Assembly: GCF_019175385.1 (NCBI RefSeq)
Contig: NC_083337.1
Location: 44,430,938-44,494,937 of the forward strand
Reading direction: 5' to 3'
DNA length: 64,000 nt
Origin: Lycium barbarum
Lineage: Eukaryota > Streptophyta > Magnoliopsida > Solanales > Solanaceae
This document shows, in pieces, positions 26,363 through 37,201 of the stretch. The position numbers and the translations under genes are program-made. Position 1 is the stretch's first letter; each line of letters begins with the position of its first letter. The notes under the pieces were generated by a model that saw only the letters and a program-made list of their open reading frames with translations, had not been told where the DNA came from and made no database searches.

Positions 26363-26877
26363 ATTTTTTTATCTGCATCAACATGAGCTAAACTTCCCAT
26401 GGAACGCCGACTGAGAGCATCGGCTACAACATTCGCCTTCCCTGGATGATAGAAAATATCCACGTCATAGTCCTTAAGCAATTCGAGCCATTTTCTTTGC
26501 CTAAGATTCAACTCTCTTTGCTTGAAAATATAATACAGGCTTTTATGATCTGTGAAAATATCAACATGCAATCCATACAAATAATGACGCCATATCTTAA
26601 ATGCAAAAAATATAATTGCCAACTCGAGGTCATGAGCCGAATAATTATTTTTGTGAACCTTGAGCTGACGAGATGCATAAGCTACAACCTTACCATACTT
26701 CATTAAGACACATCCAAGACCCACTCCCGAAGTATCACAATAAACTACAAACCCTTCGGTTCCCTCTGGCAGCGTCAAAACTGGAGCAGAAGTCAATCTC
26801 TTCTTCAACTCTTCAAAGCTTCGCTCACAAGCATCTGACCATTGAAACTTAATCTTTTTCTGAGTTAACTTAGTCAA
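26359..26877 (-). pseudogene. Element E RNase H and RT connection region
   Basis: A 172-codon open stretch belongs to the gypsy polyprotein. [18 protein letters not shown] is the connection segment. RNase H motifs follow: [16 protein letters not shown] (Asp), [19 protein letters not shown] (Glu), [12 protein letters not shown] (Asp) and [10 protein letters not shown] (Asp). All four acidic positions are kept. RNase H would remove the RNA strand during cDNA synthesis. The flanking RT and integrase are broken, so the whole is a pseudogene. Confidence 0.88.
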
Positions 26878-27798
26878 CGGAGCAGAAATAGAGGAAAATC
26901 CCTCAACAAATCGCCTGTAATAACCTACCAGACCTAAGAAACTTCTGATGTTTGATGCTGAGGTGGGTCTAGGCCAATTCTTAATAGCTTCAATTTTCTA
27001 AAAATCTACCTTAACACCTTCTCTTGAAATCACATGGTATAAGAATGCCACTGACTTGAGCCAAAACTCGCACTTTGAGAATTTTGCATAAAGCTCACGA
27101 TCCTTGAGTGTCTGCAACACTATTCTGAGATGCTCTGCATGATCAGCCTCACTATAGGAATACACCAATATGTCATCAATAAATACAATAACGAATAAAT
27201 CTTAAGGCTTTAAGACCCTGTTCAACTGATCCATGAAAGCATCTGGCGCATTTGTCAACCCAAAAGACATAACCAGAAATTCAAAATGTCCATAACGGGT
27301 TCTGAAAGCGGTCTTCGGAACATCAACTTCCTTAACTTTTAACTAATGGTAGCCTGATCTGAGGTCAATCTTGGAATAACATTGGGCGCCCTGAAGTTGG
27401 TCGAATAAGTCATCTACTCTAGGAAGAGGGTACCTGTTCTTAATAGTGACCTTGTTCAACTGACGGTAGTCTATGCACATACGTAAGAAACCATCCTTCT
27501 TCCGAACAAATAAGACTGGTTCACCCCAAGGCGAAACACTGGGCCTAATAAACCCCTTGTCAAGAAGATCTTTCCAGAGGGCTTTTAACTCTTTTAACTC
27601 TTTTAACTCTGTTGGAGCCATTCTATATGGCGAAATAGGTATCGGCTGAGTAGTGGGAAGTAGATCAATCCCAAAGTCAATTTCCCTATCGGGAGGGACT
27701 CCGGGTAGGTCATCTGAAAACTCGCTGACAACTGGTAATGTCTGAAGAGTCATAGTCTGGGCATCTGCATCCCTGACTCGGACTAAGTGGTAAATCAT
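26878..27798 (-). pseudogene. Element E reverse transcriptase (broken)
   Basis: The frame at 27343-27798 includes the leader and the first RT motifs ([20 protein letters not shown], then [18 protein letters not shown] and the Asp-bearing [10 protein letters not shown]). It then hits a stop. The catalytic box is present near 27160-27190 as [12 protein letters not shown]. Further stops occur before RNase H. A short in-frame run of [10 protein letters not shown] near 27580-27610 is a local triplication of the LKE codons. In the family this enzyme copies the element RNA. Confidence 0.87.
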
Positions 27799-27855
27799 CT
27801 TTCGAGCTCTAAGGTAGGAAATAAATCTACCCCAGGGTGCTACTGATTTACCCTT

Positions 27856-28203
27856 CTATTCTATAAGTTCATCGGGAAAATGAAAGGTTATTGTTTTGGT
27901 TCTACAACCTACTGAGGCACAACAGGACGACTCTAACCAATCCATACCCATGATTACGTCAAAGTCTACCATCTCTAATTCTATTAAGTCTACTATGGTG
28001 CTACGGTGGTAGATTAATATGGGACAACCCCTATAGATACGTCTAGCTATAACTGATTCCCCAACTGGTGTGGATACTTCGAAGGGTTCATGCAATTGTT
28101 CAGGTTCTATCCCAAATTTCTTAGCAATGTAAAGGGTTACATAAGATAGAGTGGATCTTGGGTCCATAAGAGAAAATATATTGAAGGTGAAGATTGTTAG
28201 CAT
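27856..28203 (-). pseudogene. Element E aspartic protease (active-site Gly changed)
   Basis: A 115-codon frame shows the gypsy retropepsin. The active-site box, usually DPGST, reads DPRSTLSYVT here, so the Gly next to the catalytic Asp pair is Arg. The later conserved stretch EMVDFDVIMGMDWL is present. The protease would cut the polyprotein. With the substitution and broken neighbours it is unlikely to be active. Confidence 0.85.
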
Positions 28204-28945
28204 ACCTGTGACAACATCTCCACGAGCCTCTGTATCCTGACGACCTGATAGTGCATACAGACGGCTGTGACCACCGCTCGTATTGCATGACTTTGCTGTC
28301 TCCCACCCCTGCCGGGCTTGAAATTTTTGGGGAGCCGCTGAATTGGTAGACTAAGCTATATTTCCCCCAGTATTCTGTCTTGGAGATGGGTAATCCTTCA
28401 GATAATGGCCTTGCTGGCCGCACCCGAAGCAACCATCCATGCCCAAACGGCATGCTTCTGGGTGTCTCATCCCACACTTGCTGCAAGTGGGATATATGGT
28501 TACTCCAAAATTCTGGCTTTTCTGACTAAACTTAGACCTCTGAGATGGGACACTGACTGTAGACGGAGCAGGTCCTGAAGACCTATTCTTAAAGAACTGG
28601 CGATTCTCGCCTCCCTGAGTTCCTCCCTGGCTGAAATTTCCTGTAGACTTAGCCCTCTTACTGAATTCCCTATCTTTCTGCTTCTACAGGGCTTCTTCTT
28701 CCTTCAGCCTAGTCTCGTTACCTTGCACAAATGCCAGTATCTTAGAAATAGTCATCTTGTCATTCTGAGCAGTTGTGTTGGCATCCCTGTGCAATTCGGG
28801 TTTAAGCCCAAGTATAAACCTTCTAACCATGGCCCTCATGTCAGGAACCATGTGAGGAGCATGTCTGGAAAATGGCACGAACTTGAGATAATAATCCTAA
28901 ACCGTCATGTCATTCTGCCTTAGATTCTCAAACTTAATAGCCTTG
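28204..28945 (-). pseudogene. Element E Gag, 3' part with damaged zinc knuckle
   Basis: The C-terminal half of Gag continues the gag start that lies at 36461-36985 on the other side of element D. The frame at 28684-28878 carries capsid-like PDMRAMVRRFILGLKPEL. Near 28400-28450 the knuckle reads CFGCGQQGHYLKDYP, in which the fourth ligand (Cys) is Tyr. Stops separate the pieces. Reading from 36461 into 28945 across the insertion keeps the same frame once one tcttc copy is removed. Confidence 0.84.
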
Positions 28946-28950
28946 TCTTC

Positions 28951-29083
28951 TGTCACGACCCAACCCCGTAGGCCGTGACTGGTGCCCGACCTGGACACCC
29001 GTATACATACCTATCAGATATAGTCAAGCTGAAATACGAACTATATGAAAACTTACAAAAGTACTCCAACGGTTCATAACGTC

Positions 29084-29132
<49 letters not shown>

Positions 29133-31561
29133 AGATCAACTGTTTCCGGAGGAGTCACAACGAATCATAACATGAAAGGATACACAAGCCGACAAGGCTG
29201 CCATTACATATCAATATCATACGCAAGCTGACAAGGCTGACACAACATATCAATATCTATAGCAAATCGTATAAACAGAGCTGAACAAACCTATACCAAA
29301 CCCACACATATGTCTACAGACCTCTAAGAGTACGAATGGCGAAATATGACGGGACAGGGCCCCGCCGTACCCCTAGATAAACATACATATATATATCATA
29401 AGATCTGTACCAAAAGTCTAAACTCCGGAACAACGGAGCTCTCCAAGACAGCTGAATAGAAGTCCTATGCTGAAGGGTCACCAAACCGACTATCTGTACC
29501 TGCAGGCATGAAACGCAGCCCCCCGAAGAATGGGGGGTCAGTACGGAATATGTACTGAATATGTAAGGCAGTACTGAATCATAAACCAAGGAAAAGCGTA
29601 ACAATAAGCTAGTTTAGAAAGCAACCCGGGAGTAACCTGGAACAGCATTTTGAACCATGTCATGTGGTCCCTTACACAAATTCTAGCATACACAATATAA
29701 ATATAGAATATCCTACTCGTAGCCACTTTCGGCTAATAACACAATAGTCCTTTCGGACGGCCGCTTCCGGCATAATAACACAATAGTCCCTTCGGACAGC
29801 CACTTCTGGCATAATAGCACAATAGTCCCTTCGGATGGCCGCTTCCGGCATAATAACACAATAGTCCCTTCGGACGGCCGCTTCGGCATAATAATGATGG
29901 CCCCTTCGGGCAGCCACTTCTGGCTTAATATTGATGGCCCCTTCGGGCAGCCGCTTCCGGCTTAATAATGATGGTACCTTCGGGCAGCCGCTTCCGGCTT
30001 AATAATGATGGCCCCTTCGGGCAGCCGCTCCGGCTTAATATCACAACCATGTCAACACAACTTAATCCATAAATACCCATACAAAGAGATGATGCTATGG
30101 AATGTAAACATAAATCGTAAATGAAATGAAATAGTAAAATCTCGCACCCCCTTCGGAGTGGTTTTGAAAATCAACTTTATGTTTCCTTTAGTATAAAACT
30201 AATTTCCTCAAAATCATTAGTAAAACCGTATACACAACTCAACTGGCACCTTATGGGTGTTCCCTTCGGGATAGAATAGGAGCTTATATATATCGACTAT
30301 TATCCATCGCATAGGAAACTAAAGAGGGGAGCTCAATCACTTAAGAGTTCTAACATCAAGAAGTGAATAAGAATCATGAATCACACTCAAGACTTATGAA
30401 TAGGATTACCCCAAAGTTCATATCATTCATCACTTAAATCTAAGACATGCCAAAAGAAAGAAGGGACAGCTTTACATACCTGTTGACGACTAATCGCAAA
30501 ACTGTTCGCTTTGTCGCTCTTTTAGCCTAGTTAACATAAAGGTAGCGTTATCGTCAGTAACTATACTTTCTAGTTCATAAATCCGTAGCCCGTCACTTTA
30601 TAGAACTTGTTCTTTAACCTATACATTCTCGTTTAGGGTTTTCCATTAGTTAAGGGCTTAACGAAAATCGGGCAGCATTTCCCCTATATATTTGCCTAAC
30701 CCGAATTTCCAATTATTCTCCTGTTAACATAGAAATACCAAAAACAGAGATATACATACGAAATTTTCACAATTCAGCCCGTAACAATTCTAACAACCCA
30801 ACAACTTCTCTTAATCCATTTTAACTCACAATTTCCTATAACGTCGATTTCATGCATTTTCTTAATTCCAATTTCCTCCAATTCAATTTTAATAACTCCA
30901 TTACAATACTATTAACATAATTACACCATAAAACAAGAAAATCTTACCTTAATTTTCTCAGAGGAATTTTTACTCTTAATTGCTCCAATTTCGCAATTTC
31001 TTCTTCCTCAATTCAATATCCAATGTTGCTATCACCTTCTTGAACTTGTATATCACTTGGAACTTGATCAATTAAGCAACAAAATTTATTTTTCTCATCA
31101 ACCATGGCTGTCCGAGAGCAGCCATGGAAGTTATACCTTTTTTTATTTTTAACTTTGCTTTTCTTTGCAAAAATGAAATCTAAATGTGAATTGTTCCTTA
31201 GCCAAATGTTTATATGTGTTTCTTGATGGAGTGACACGTACTCCCCATAAATGACTCACCAAAATTATTTTCATGAAGTGTTATCCTTTTTTTTATTATT
31301 ATTATTTTTTGGGTGGGGCCCACTTATTATAATTAAATTAATTAATTAATCACTAATCCTTTACTTAATAATATAATCATAATTAATTAGTTCCTAATCC
31401 CCAATAATATTTTTACACTAAATAAAATTTATAAACAATTTATGTTCTAATTAAAATTGCAGATTAAAAGATTTCTATTTCGTGTCCGAAAATGATTCTT
31501 CATTTAACTTGGGTCGACTTGCTTGCGAATAATTTGACGTATGAACATACGGGGTATAACA
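28951..31561 (-). mobile_element. 3' LTR of element D
   Basis: At 2611 bp it runs in minus sense from TGTTATACCCCGTATG at 31561 to the terminus at 28951. It contains a long TA microsatellite (about 29088-29131) that is much shorter in the partner LTR, plus the tandem repeat at 29745-30045. Confidence 0.92.
29745..30045 (-). repeat. Tandem repeat, about 36-38 bp units, in 3' LTR D
   Basis: Eight or nine units of CCCTTCGG plus CAGCCGCTTCCGGC plus an AT-rich spacer. Two sub-types occur, with CACAATAGT or TGATGGC spacers. Frames repeating 'RRDYCVIMPEAA' are artefacts of the array. Confidence 0.9.
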
Positions 31562-31576
31562 TCCTTCCCCCCTTTA
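31562..31576 (-). other. Polypurine tract of element D
   Basis: The minus strand reads AAAGGGGGGAAGGA directly before the 3' LTR. The upstream block GAGGACGAATGTTC is the same as in elements A and A'. Confidence 0.85.
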
Positions 31577-33899
31577 GAACATTCGTCCTCTAATGTTGAA
31601 CTGATTCTGAATTCCCAATACTCTCTCTTTTTGTTGCCTTTCGAGGTAATTACTCCACGTCATTGTCTTTACTCTCCTCTTTACTTCGTAGTCCGTTGTC
31701 AGTTGTATTGTTCTTCCGCTGAAATCTTACCTTCTTCTTGTGCTTCTCCTATAGTTATCCCTTTAAGGTATCGTTTCCTTTATCTTACCTCTCAATCTTT
31801 AAATATGATTTTAATAACGCGCAGACGTCCCTCGTCGGTTCTTTAGACTTTAATGTCCCTGGAGTATCGTATAACTCTGGTAACCTGTGGACCCTTCGCA
31901 GGTTCTACGGGTAAAACGAAATTTCCCAGAGGGTAACATTTTTGTACTCCAATATCCTTGCTTTACTCCGCTGTGACAGTCGTATTCTGGAATCCTCAGC
32001 ATCATGTGTCACTTTCTGACTTTATTTTAAAGGTCTCTAACTATCACTTGTTTTTACTTCTTGATCTCGACCTTTAGGGTTGGCTATCAAGTAGCACTAG
32101 TGTTCCTTCATATTACAACTTTACTGTCATCCAGTAACTAGTAACCCGCTTGTTCGGATTGTCTCGATCAAATCATTTCGTAATTTCTTTTACTCTAATT
32201 GGCAATACTTTAGGCATATTACCTCGTGTCGTTTCTCCATTTGTTTTTTACTCAAACTCTTCTATTGCCCCTTTTCTCCAATTTTCTCTTAGTCCTCCTA
32301 TTATGCCTCCTATTGCAATCTTTACACAAGTATGTGTAGGTGCTCAAATCAGCCTAGTAATTACCTTAGCGTTGCCTCGCTTTCACTAGTCTTTATGTTT
32401 TACCTTGCATTCTTCTCTCATACCTTTCAATTGATGTCAATGCTCAATTATGGCTTTTGCCCTCAGTATTAATTATATCTCTGTAGTTTTGCCTCAAACC
32501 ATCTTATACCTTTCGTTGATGTATCCAAAATATCGCGACCACATTATTGTTACTGGATTCTTACTCTTCTTATCAAGTACTCACTTGACCTCGTTCCTAG
32601 TATACAAGTATTCGTAGGTTGCATAACTATTCCTGTACCATTCGTACAAAGTGCATCCAATCTTAATCATAGTCTTTCCTTCTCCTGGTATATTCTGCTC
32701 TACATATCTTATTGTACTAAAATTCACTTGCTGTCTATTTTGCCATACTCTTTCCCCTTCCTCTATTCGCCATTTGGTTTGCTCATATCCTACTATAGGA
32801 GGGATTCCCTATCCCTTCTCCTTTACTACCTATATGTCACAATATCATTAGCCAATAACTTCGTTGTCAACATCTTAACTTCTAATCCAGTATAGCATTG
32901 CTATCCTTCAGGACATCTCTTAAGTTATTCGTTACCATGTCGTATTCTTTCCTTTTTATAAGTATCCACCTTCTGATGTCATATTATCTAAGGTCTTTGC
33001 CAACTATTCTCAGCACTGTCTCAAATACCATCTTGGTTTCTATCCGTTTATTGCTGGCTTTACTCATTTCTGTGGTAACCCTTATGGTGTTCACATTACA
33101 GCTTGTTCGTAATCCATCCGATAACGTTACACTTCTTAATCTTATTCATAATTCTCAACATGTTTTAATTACACTCCGTGAACTAGGCGTACTTAACCCT
33201 TCACCCTTTCTGATCGATCTTACCCTTAGTATCTCACAAGCTGTTTTACTAATACCTTCATAACTTGTCATAATTCTCCCTTCTCTGTACTTTTATCTCA
33301 ATCATACTACCACTTCTTTTTCTATTTCTGGGAAAATTTTGGCAGAGTTTCCTCTGTACTTCTTACTATCCCAGAACCTGCACGCAGGAAATACCAACAA
33401 TGCCTCACAGGGCCAACACATATACACATATATCCTATCGTATCATAGCCACACTGGGCTCCCAATTTCCAGTAAAAGTATAAAGGTGTAGGACTTACCT
33501 CACATATCACACCTCGAGACGTACCTGATCCTTTAACGACCTGTCCTGTTATACCTTCCTATCTACCTTCTCTTTCCTCCTTCAACTTTACATTTCAATC
33601 ATATTTCAATATTCTTACCTTATCCGACATGCCTCTTTCGCACCATTTCTTACCTGTATATTGTGTAGCTTCCAATATCATCATTCGCTTTCTTCTGTTG
33701 ATGTCGTTCTTCAACTGAAATCAAAGGTTAGTATAGGGAATTTCATTTCCTATGGCTGGGCTGTATCGCACGATCTTAGATATGAAAGAAAGGTAACATC
33801 CTAAATGTCCTGTAGCTTCCTATTTATAGATGTGGTGCACAACACACCGATAAACAAGACTCCACTAGACACGGTCTGTAGACACTCCGAGGACGAACT
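31577..33899 (-). other. Interior of element D, no recognisable gene
   Basis: In minus sense the first about 250 bases resemble the element A leader. The remainder is purine-rich and has no gag or pol motif. Frames on the plus strand (for example 31541-31846, 32898-33263) show only low-complexity, membrane-like composition caused by T-rich sequence. I treat them as non-coding. Confidence 0.75.
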
Positions 33900-33911
33900 G
33901 CTCTGATACCA
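33900..33911 (-). other. Primer-binding site of element D
   Basis: The minus strand reads TGGTATCAGAGC four bases beyond the 5' LTR end at 33916. It is initiator Met type. Confidence 0.9.
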
Positions 33912-33915
33912 CTTT

Positions 33916-36455
33916 TGTCACGACCCAACCTCGTAGGCCGTGACTGGTGCCCGACCTGGACACCTGTATACATACCTATCAGACATAGTCAAGCTGAAAT
34001 ACGAACTATATGAAAACTTACAAAAGAACTCCAATGGTTCATAACGTCGTCATATATATATATATATCAAGATCAACTGTTTCCTGAGGAGTCACAACGA
34101 ATCATATCATGAAAGGATACGCAAGCCGACAAGGCTGCCATTACATATCAATATCATACGCAAGCCGACAAGGCTGCCACAACATATCAATATCCATAGC
34201 ACATCGTATAAACACAGCTGAACAAACTTATACACAACCCACACATATGTCTACAGACCTCTAAGAGTACGAATGGCGAAATATGACGGGACAGGGCCCC
34301 GCCGTACCCCTGGATAAACATACATATGTATATCATAAGATCTGTACCAAAAGTCTAAACTCCGGAACAACGGAGCTCTCCAAGACAGCTGAATAGAAGT
34401 ACTATGCTGAAGGGTCACCAAACCGACTATCTGTACCTGCGGGCATGAAACGCAGCCCCCCGAAGAAAGGGGGGTCAGTACGGAATATGTACTGAATATG
34501 TAAGGCAGTACTGAATCATAAAACAAGGAAAAGCGTAACAATAAGCAAGTTTAGAAAGCAACCCGGGAGTAACCTGGAACAGCATTTTGAACCATGTCAT
34601 GTGGTCCCTTACACAAATTCTAGCATACACAATATAAATATAGAATATCCTACTCGTAGCCGCTCCCGGCTAATAACACAATAGTCCCTTCGGACGGCCA
34701 CTTCCGGCATCATAACACAATAGTCCCTTCGGAAGGCCGCTTCTGGCATAATAACACAATAGTCCCTTCGGACGGCCACTTCCGGCATCATAACACAATA
34801 GTCCCTTCGGAAGGCCGCTTCTGGCATAATAACACAATAGTCCCTTCGGGCAGCCGCTTCTGGCTTAATAATGATGGCCCCTTCGGGCAGCCGCTTCCGG
34901 CTTAATAATGATGGCTCCTACGGGCAGCCGCTTCCGGCTTAATAATGATGGCCCCTTCGGGCAGCCGCTTCCGGCTTAATATCACAACCATGTCAACACA
35001 ACTTAAACATAAATCGTAAATGAAATGAAATAGTAAAATCTCGCACCCCCTTTGGAGTGGTTTTGAAAATCAAACTTTATGTTTTCTTTAGTATAAAACT
35101 AATTTCCTCAAAATCATTAGTAAAACCGTATACACAACTCAACTGGCACCTTATGGGTGTTCCCTTCGAAACAAAATAGGAGCTTATACATATCGACTAT
35201 TATCCATCATATAGGAAACTAAAGAGGGGAGCTCAATCACTTAAGAGTTCTAACATCAAGAAGTGAATAAGAATCATGAATCACACTCAATACTTATGAA
35301 TAGGATTACCCCAAAGCTCATATCATTCATCACTTAAATCTAAGACATGCCAAAAGAAAGAAGAGACATCTTTACATACCTGTTGACGACTAATTGCAAA
35401 ACCGTTCGCTTTGTCGCTCTTTTAGCCTAGTTAACATAAAGGTAACGTTATCGTCAGTAACTATACTTTCTAATTCGTAAATCCGTAGCCCATCAATTTA
35501 TAGAACTTGTTCTTTAACCTATACATTCTCGTTTAGGGTTTTCCAATAGTTAAGGGCTTAACGAAAATCGAGCAGCATTTCCCCTATATATTTGCCTAAC
35601 CCGAATTTCCAATTATCCTCCTGTTAACACAGAAATACCAACAACTGAAATATACATACGAAATTTTCACAATTCAGCCCGTAACAATTCTAACAACCCA
35701 ACAACTTCTCTTAATCTATTTTAACCCACAATTTCCTATAACATCGATTTCATGAATTTTCTTAATTCCAATTTCTTCCAATTAAATTTTAATAACTCCA
35801 TTACAATACTATTAACATAATTACACCATAAAACAAGAAAATCTTACCTTAATTTTCTCTGAGGAATTTCTACTCTTAATTGCTCCAATTTCGCAATTTC
35901 TTCTTCCTCAATTCAATATCCAATGTTGCTATCACCTCCTTGAACTTGTATATCACTTGGAACTTGATCAATTAAGCAACAAAATTTATTTTGCTCATCA
36001 ACCATGGCTGGCCGAGAGCAGCCATGGAAGTTATACCTTTTTTTATTAACTTTGCTTTTCTTTGCAAAAATGAAATCTAAATGTGAATTGTTCCTTAGCC
36101 GAATGTTTACATGTGTTTCTTCATGGAGTGACACGTACTCCCCACTAAATGACTCACCAAAATTATTTTCATGAAGTGTTATCCTTTTTGTTTTATTATT
36201 TTTCGGGTGGGGCCCACTTATTATAATTAAATTAATTAATTAATCACTAATCCTTTACTTAATAATATAATCATAATTAATTAGTTCCTAATCCCCAATA
36301 ATATTTTTACACTAAATAAAATTTATCAACAATTTATGTTCTAATTAAAATTGCAGATTAAAAGATTTATATTTCGTGTCCGAAAATGATTCTAAACTTA
36401 ACTTGGGTCGACTTGCTTGCGAATAATTTGACGTATGAACATACGGGGTATAACA
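33916..36455 (-). mobile_element. 5' LTR of element D
   Basis: At 2540 bp it is collinear with the 3' LTR. It carries the same CCTTCGG/CTTCCGGC array at about 34670-34985 (here with a two-unit, about 76-bp higher-order period) and a shorter TA run (about 34051-34066). Confidence 0.92.
34670..34985 (-). repeat. Tandem repeat in 5' LTR D with a two-unit higher-order period
   Basis: These are the same unit types as in the 3' LTR. A pair of units (CACTTCCGGCATCATAACAC, then CGCTTCTGGCATAATAACAC) is repeated twice almost exactly. Confidence 0.88.
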
Positions 36456-36460
36456 TCTTC

Positions 36461-36985
36461 CCTGACCTCTATTGTCATGAAGTGCTCAATGAAAGTGTCA
36501 ACAAATTCATCCCAAGTAGCAGGAGATGCATCCTCCCCTCGGGACTGTTCCCATGTCTCATACCAAATATGAGCCACATCTTGCAGCTGGAAAGCTCCAA
36601 GCTCCACTGCCTCTGTATCATTAGCAGGCATCACTCGAAAAACCTTCTGGAGTCCATCAATGAAATTCTACAGGTCTTAATCCTTCTTTGACCCTGTGAA
36701 CACCGGCGGCTTCATCCGCATAAACTCCTGAGTCCTAGAACTGTTCGACCCACTACTAGCACCTGAGCTAGGGGTCGTTTCCTGTCGCTGGGCCTGATTT
36801 GCCAAAATTTGAGTGAGCAGCTGAATAGCTCCTCTAACATCTGCATCTGAAGCATTGGGAGGCGTAGCTGCAGCATTAGTTATGGCGGTTGTCTGGACCT
36901 GAGTGCTCCCTTCTGTTGCTGCATCAATGGTAGCCCTCTGGCTAGTAGCCGTATTTCTCTTGTTGTACTTCCTTTTCGGAGCCAT
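36461..36985 (-). pseudogene. Element E Gag, 5' part
   Basis: The Gag N-terminus of element E has its likely start at 36985 (MAPKRKYNKRNTATSQ). It is followed by an Ala/Gln-rich segment and, in the frame at 36398-36634, the capsid-like stretch FQLQDVAHIWYETWEQSR, then WDEFVDTFIEHFM. A stop or frame change near 36670 separates the two frames. The reading frame runs directly into element D and resumes at 28945. The primer-binding site lies 200 bp upstream. Confidence 0.84.
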
Positions 36986-37184
36986 TTTTGAAATATGTAG
37001 TTCGCACGAGTTACAAGAATTCCTAAAAGCATTGCTCTATCTGCACGAACTAGAGTATGAAAGAAGTGAAACAAATCCTGAATGTATTGTTGGTCAACTG
37101 TTTATATGTGTGGGGCCCTCACACATCTAAAAGTGACCCCACTTGACACAGCTTCATAGACTCCCTAAGACACTTGAACCTAGG

Positions 37185-37196
37185 GCTCTGATACCA
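37185..37196 (-). other. Primer-binding site of element E
   Basis: The minus strand reads TGGTATCAGAGC a few bases from the LTR end at 37202. Confidence 0.9.
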
Positions 37197-37201
37197 AGCT
37201 T

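Larger units (their letters stand above)
28951..36455 (-). mobile_element. Element D: large LTR element without coding capacity (7505 bp)
   Basis: Two LTRs (28951-31561 and 33916-36455) flank a 2.35-kb interior. Exact target duplications tcttc lie at 28946-28950 and 36456-36460. The primer-binding site is at 33900-33911 and the polypurine tract at about 31562-31576, both on the minus strand. The first about 250 bases after the primer site resemble the element A leader up to GATTTCAG, after which gag and pol are entirely missing. It fits the LARD class: a non-autonomous derivative of a family A/D-like chromovirus. It is inserted in gag of element E. Confidence 0.93.

Noticed and set aside
29088..29131. 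TA microsatellite as a possible functional or CRISPR-like repeat (also 19441-19468)
   Set aside because: Simple dinucleotide runs, variable between the two LTRs of element D; no spacer structure.
29672..29917. Repetitive frame 'RRDYCVIMPEAA' in LTR D (also 34609-34827)
   Set aside because: It is the translation of the CCTTCGG/CTTCCGGC tandem array inside an LTR, not a gene.
31013..31237. Frame of 74 codons found twice (31013-31237 and 35913-36134)
   Set aside because: It is duplicated only because both copies lie in the two LTRs of element D; no recognised domain, although it is well preserved between the LTRs.
31541..33263. Plus-strand frames in element D resembling small membrane proteins
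   Set aside because: The strand is the antisense of a purine-rich non-coding interior; hydrophobic look comes from T-rich codons.
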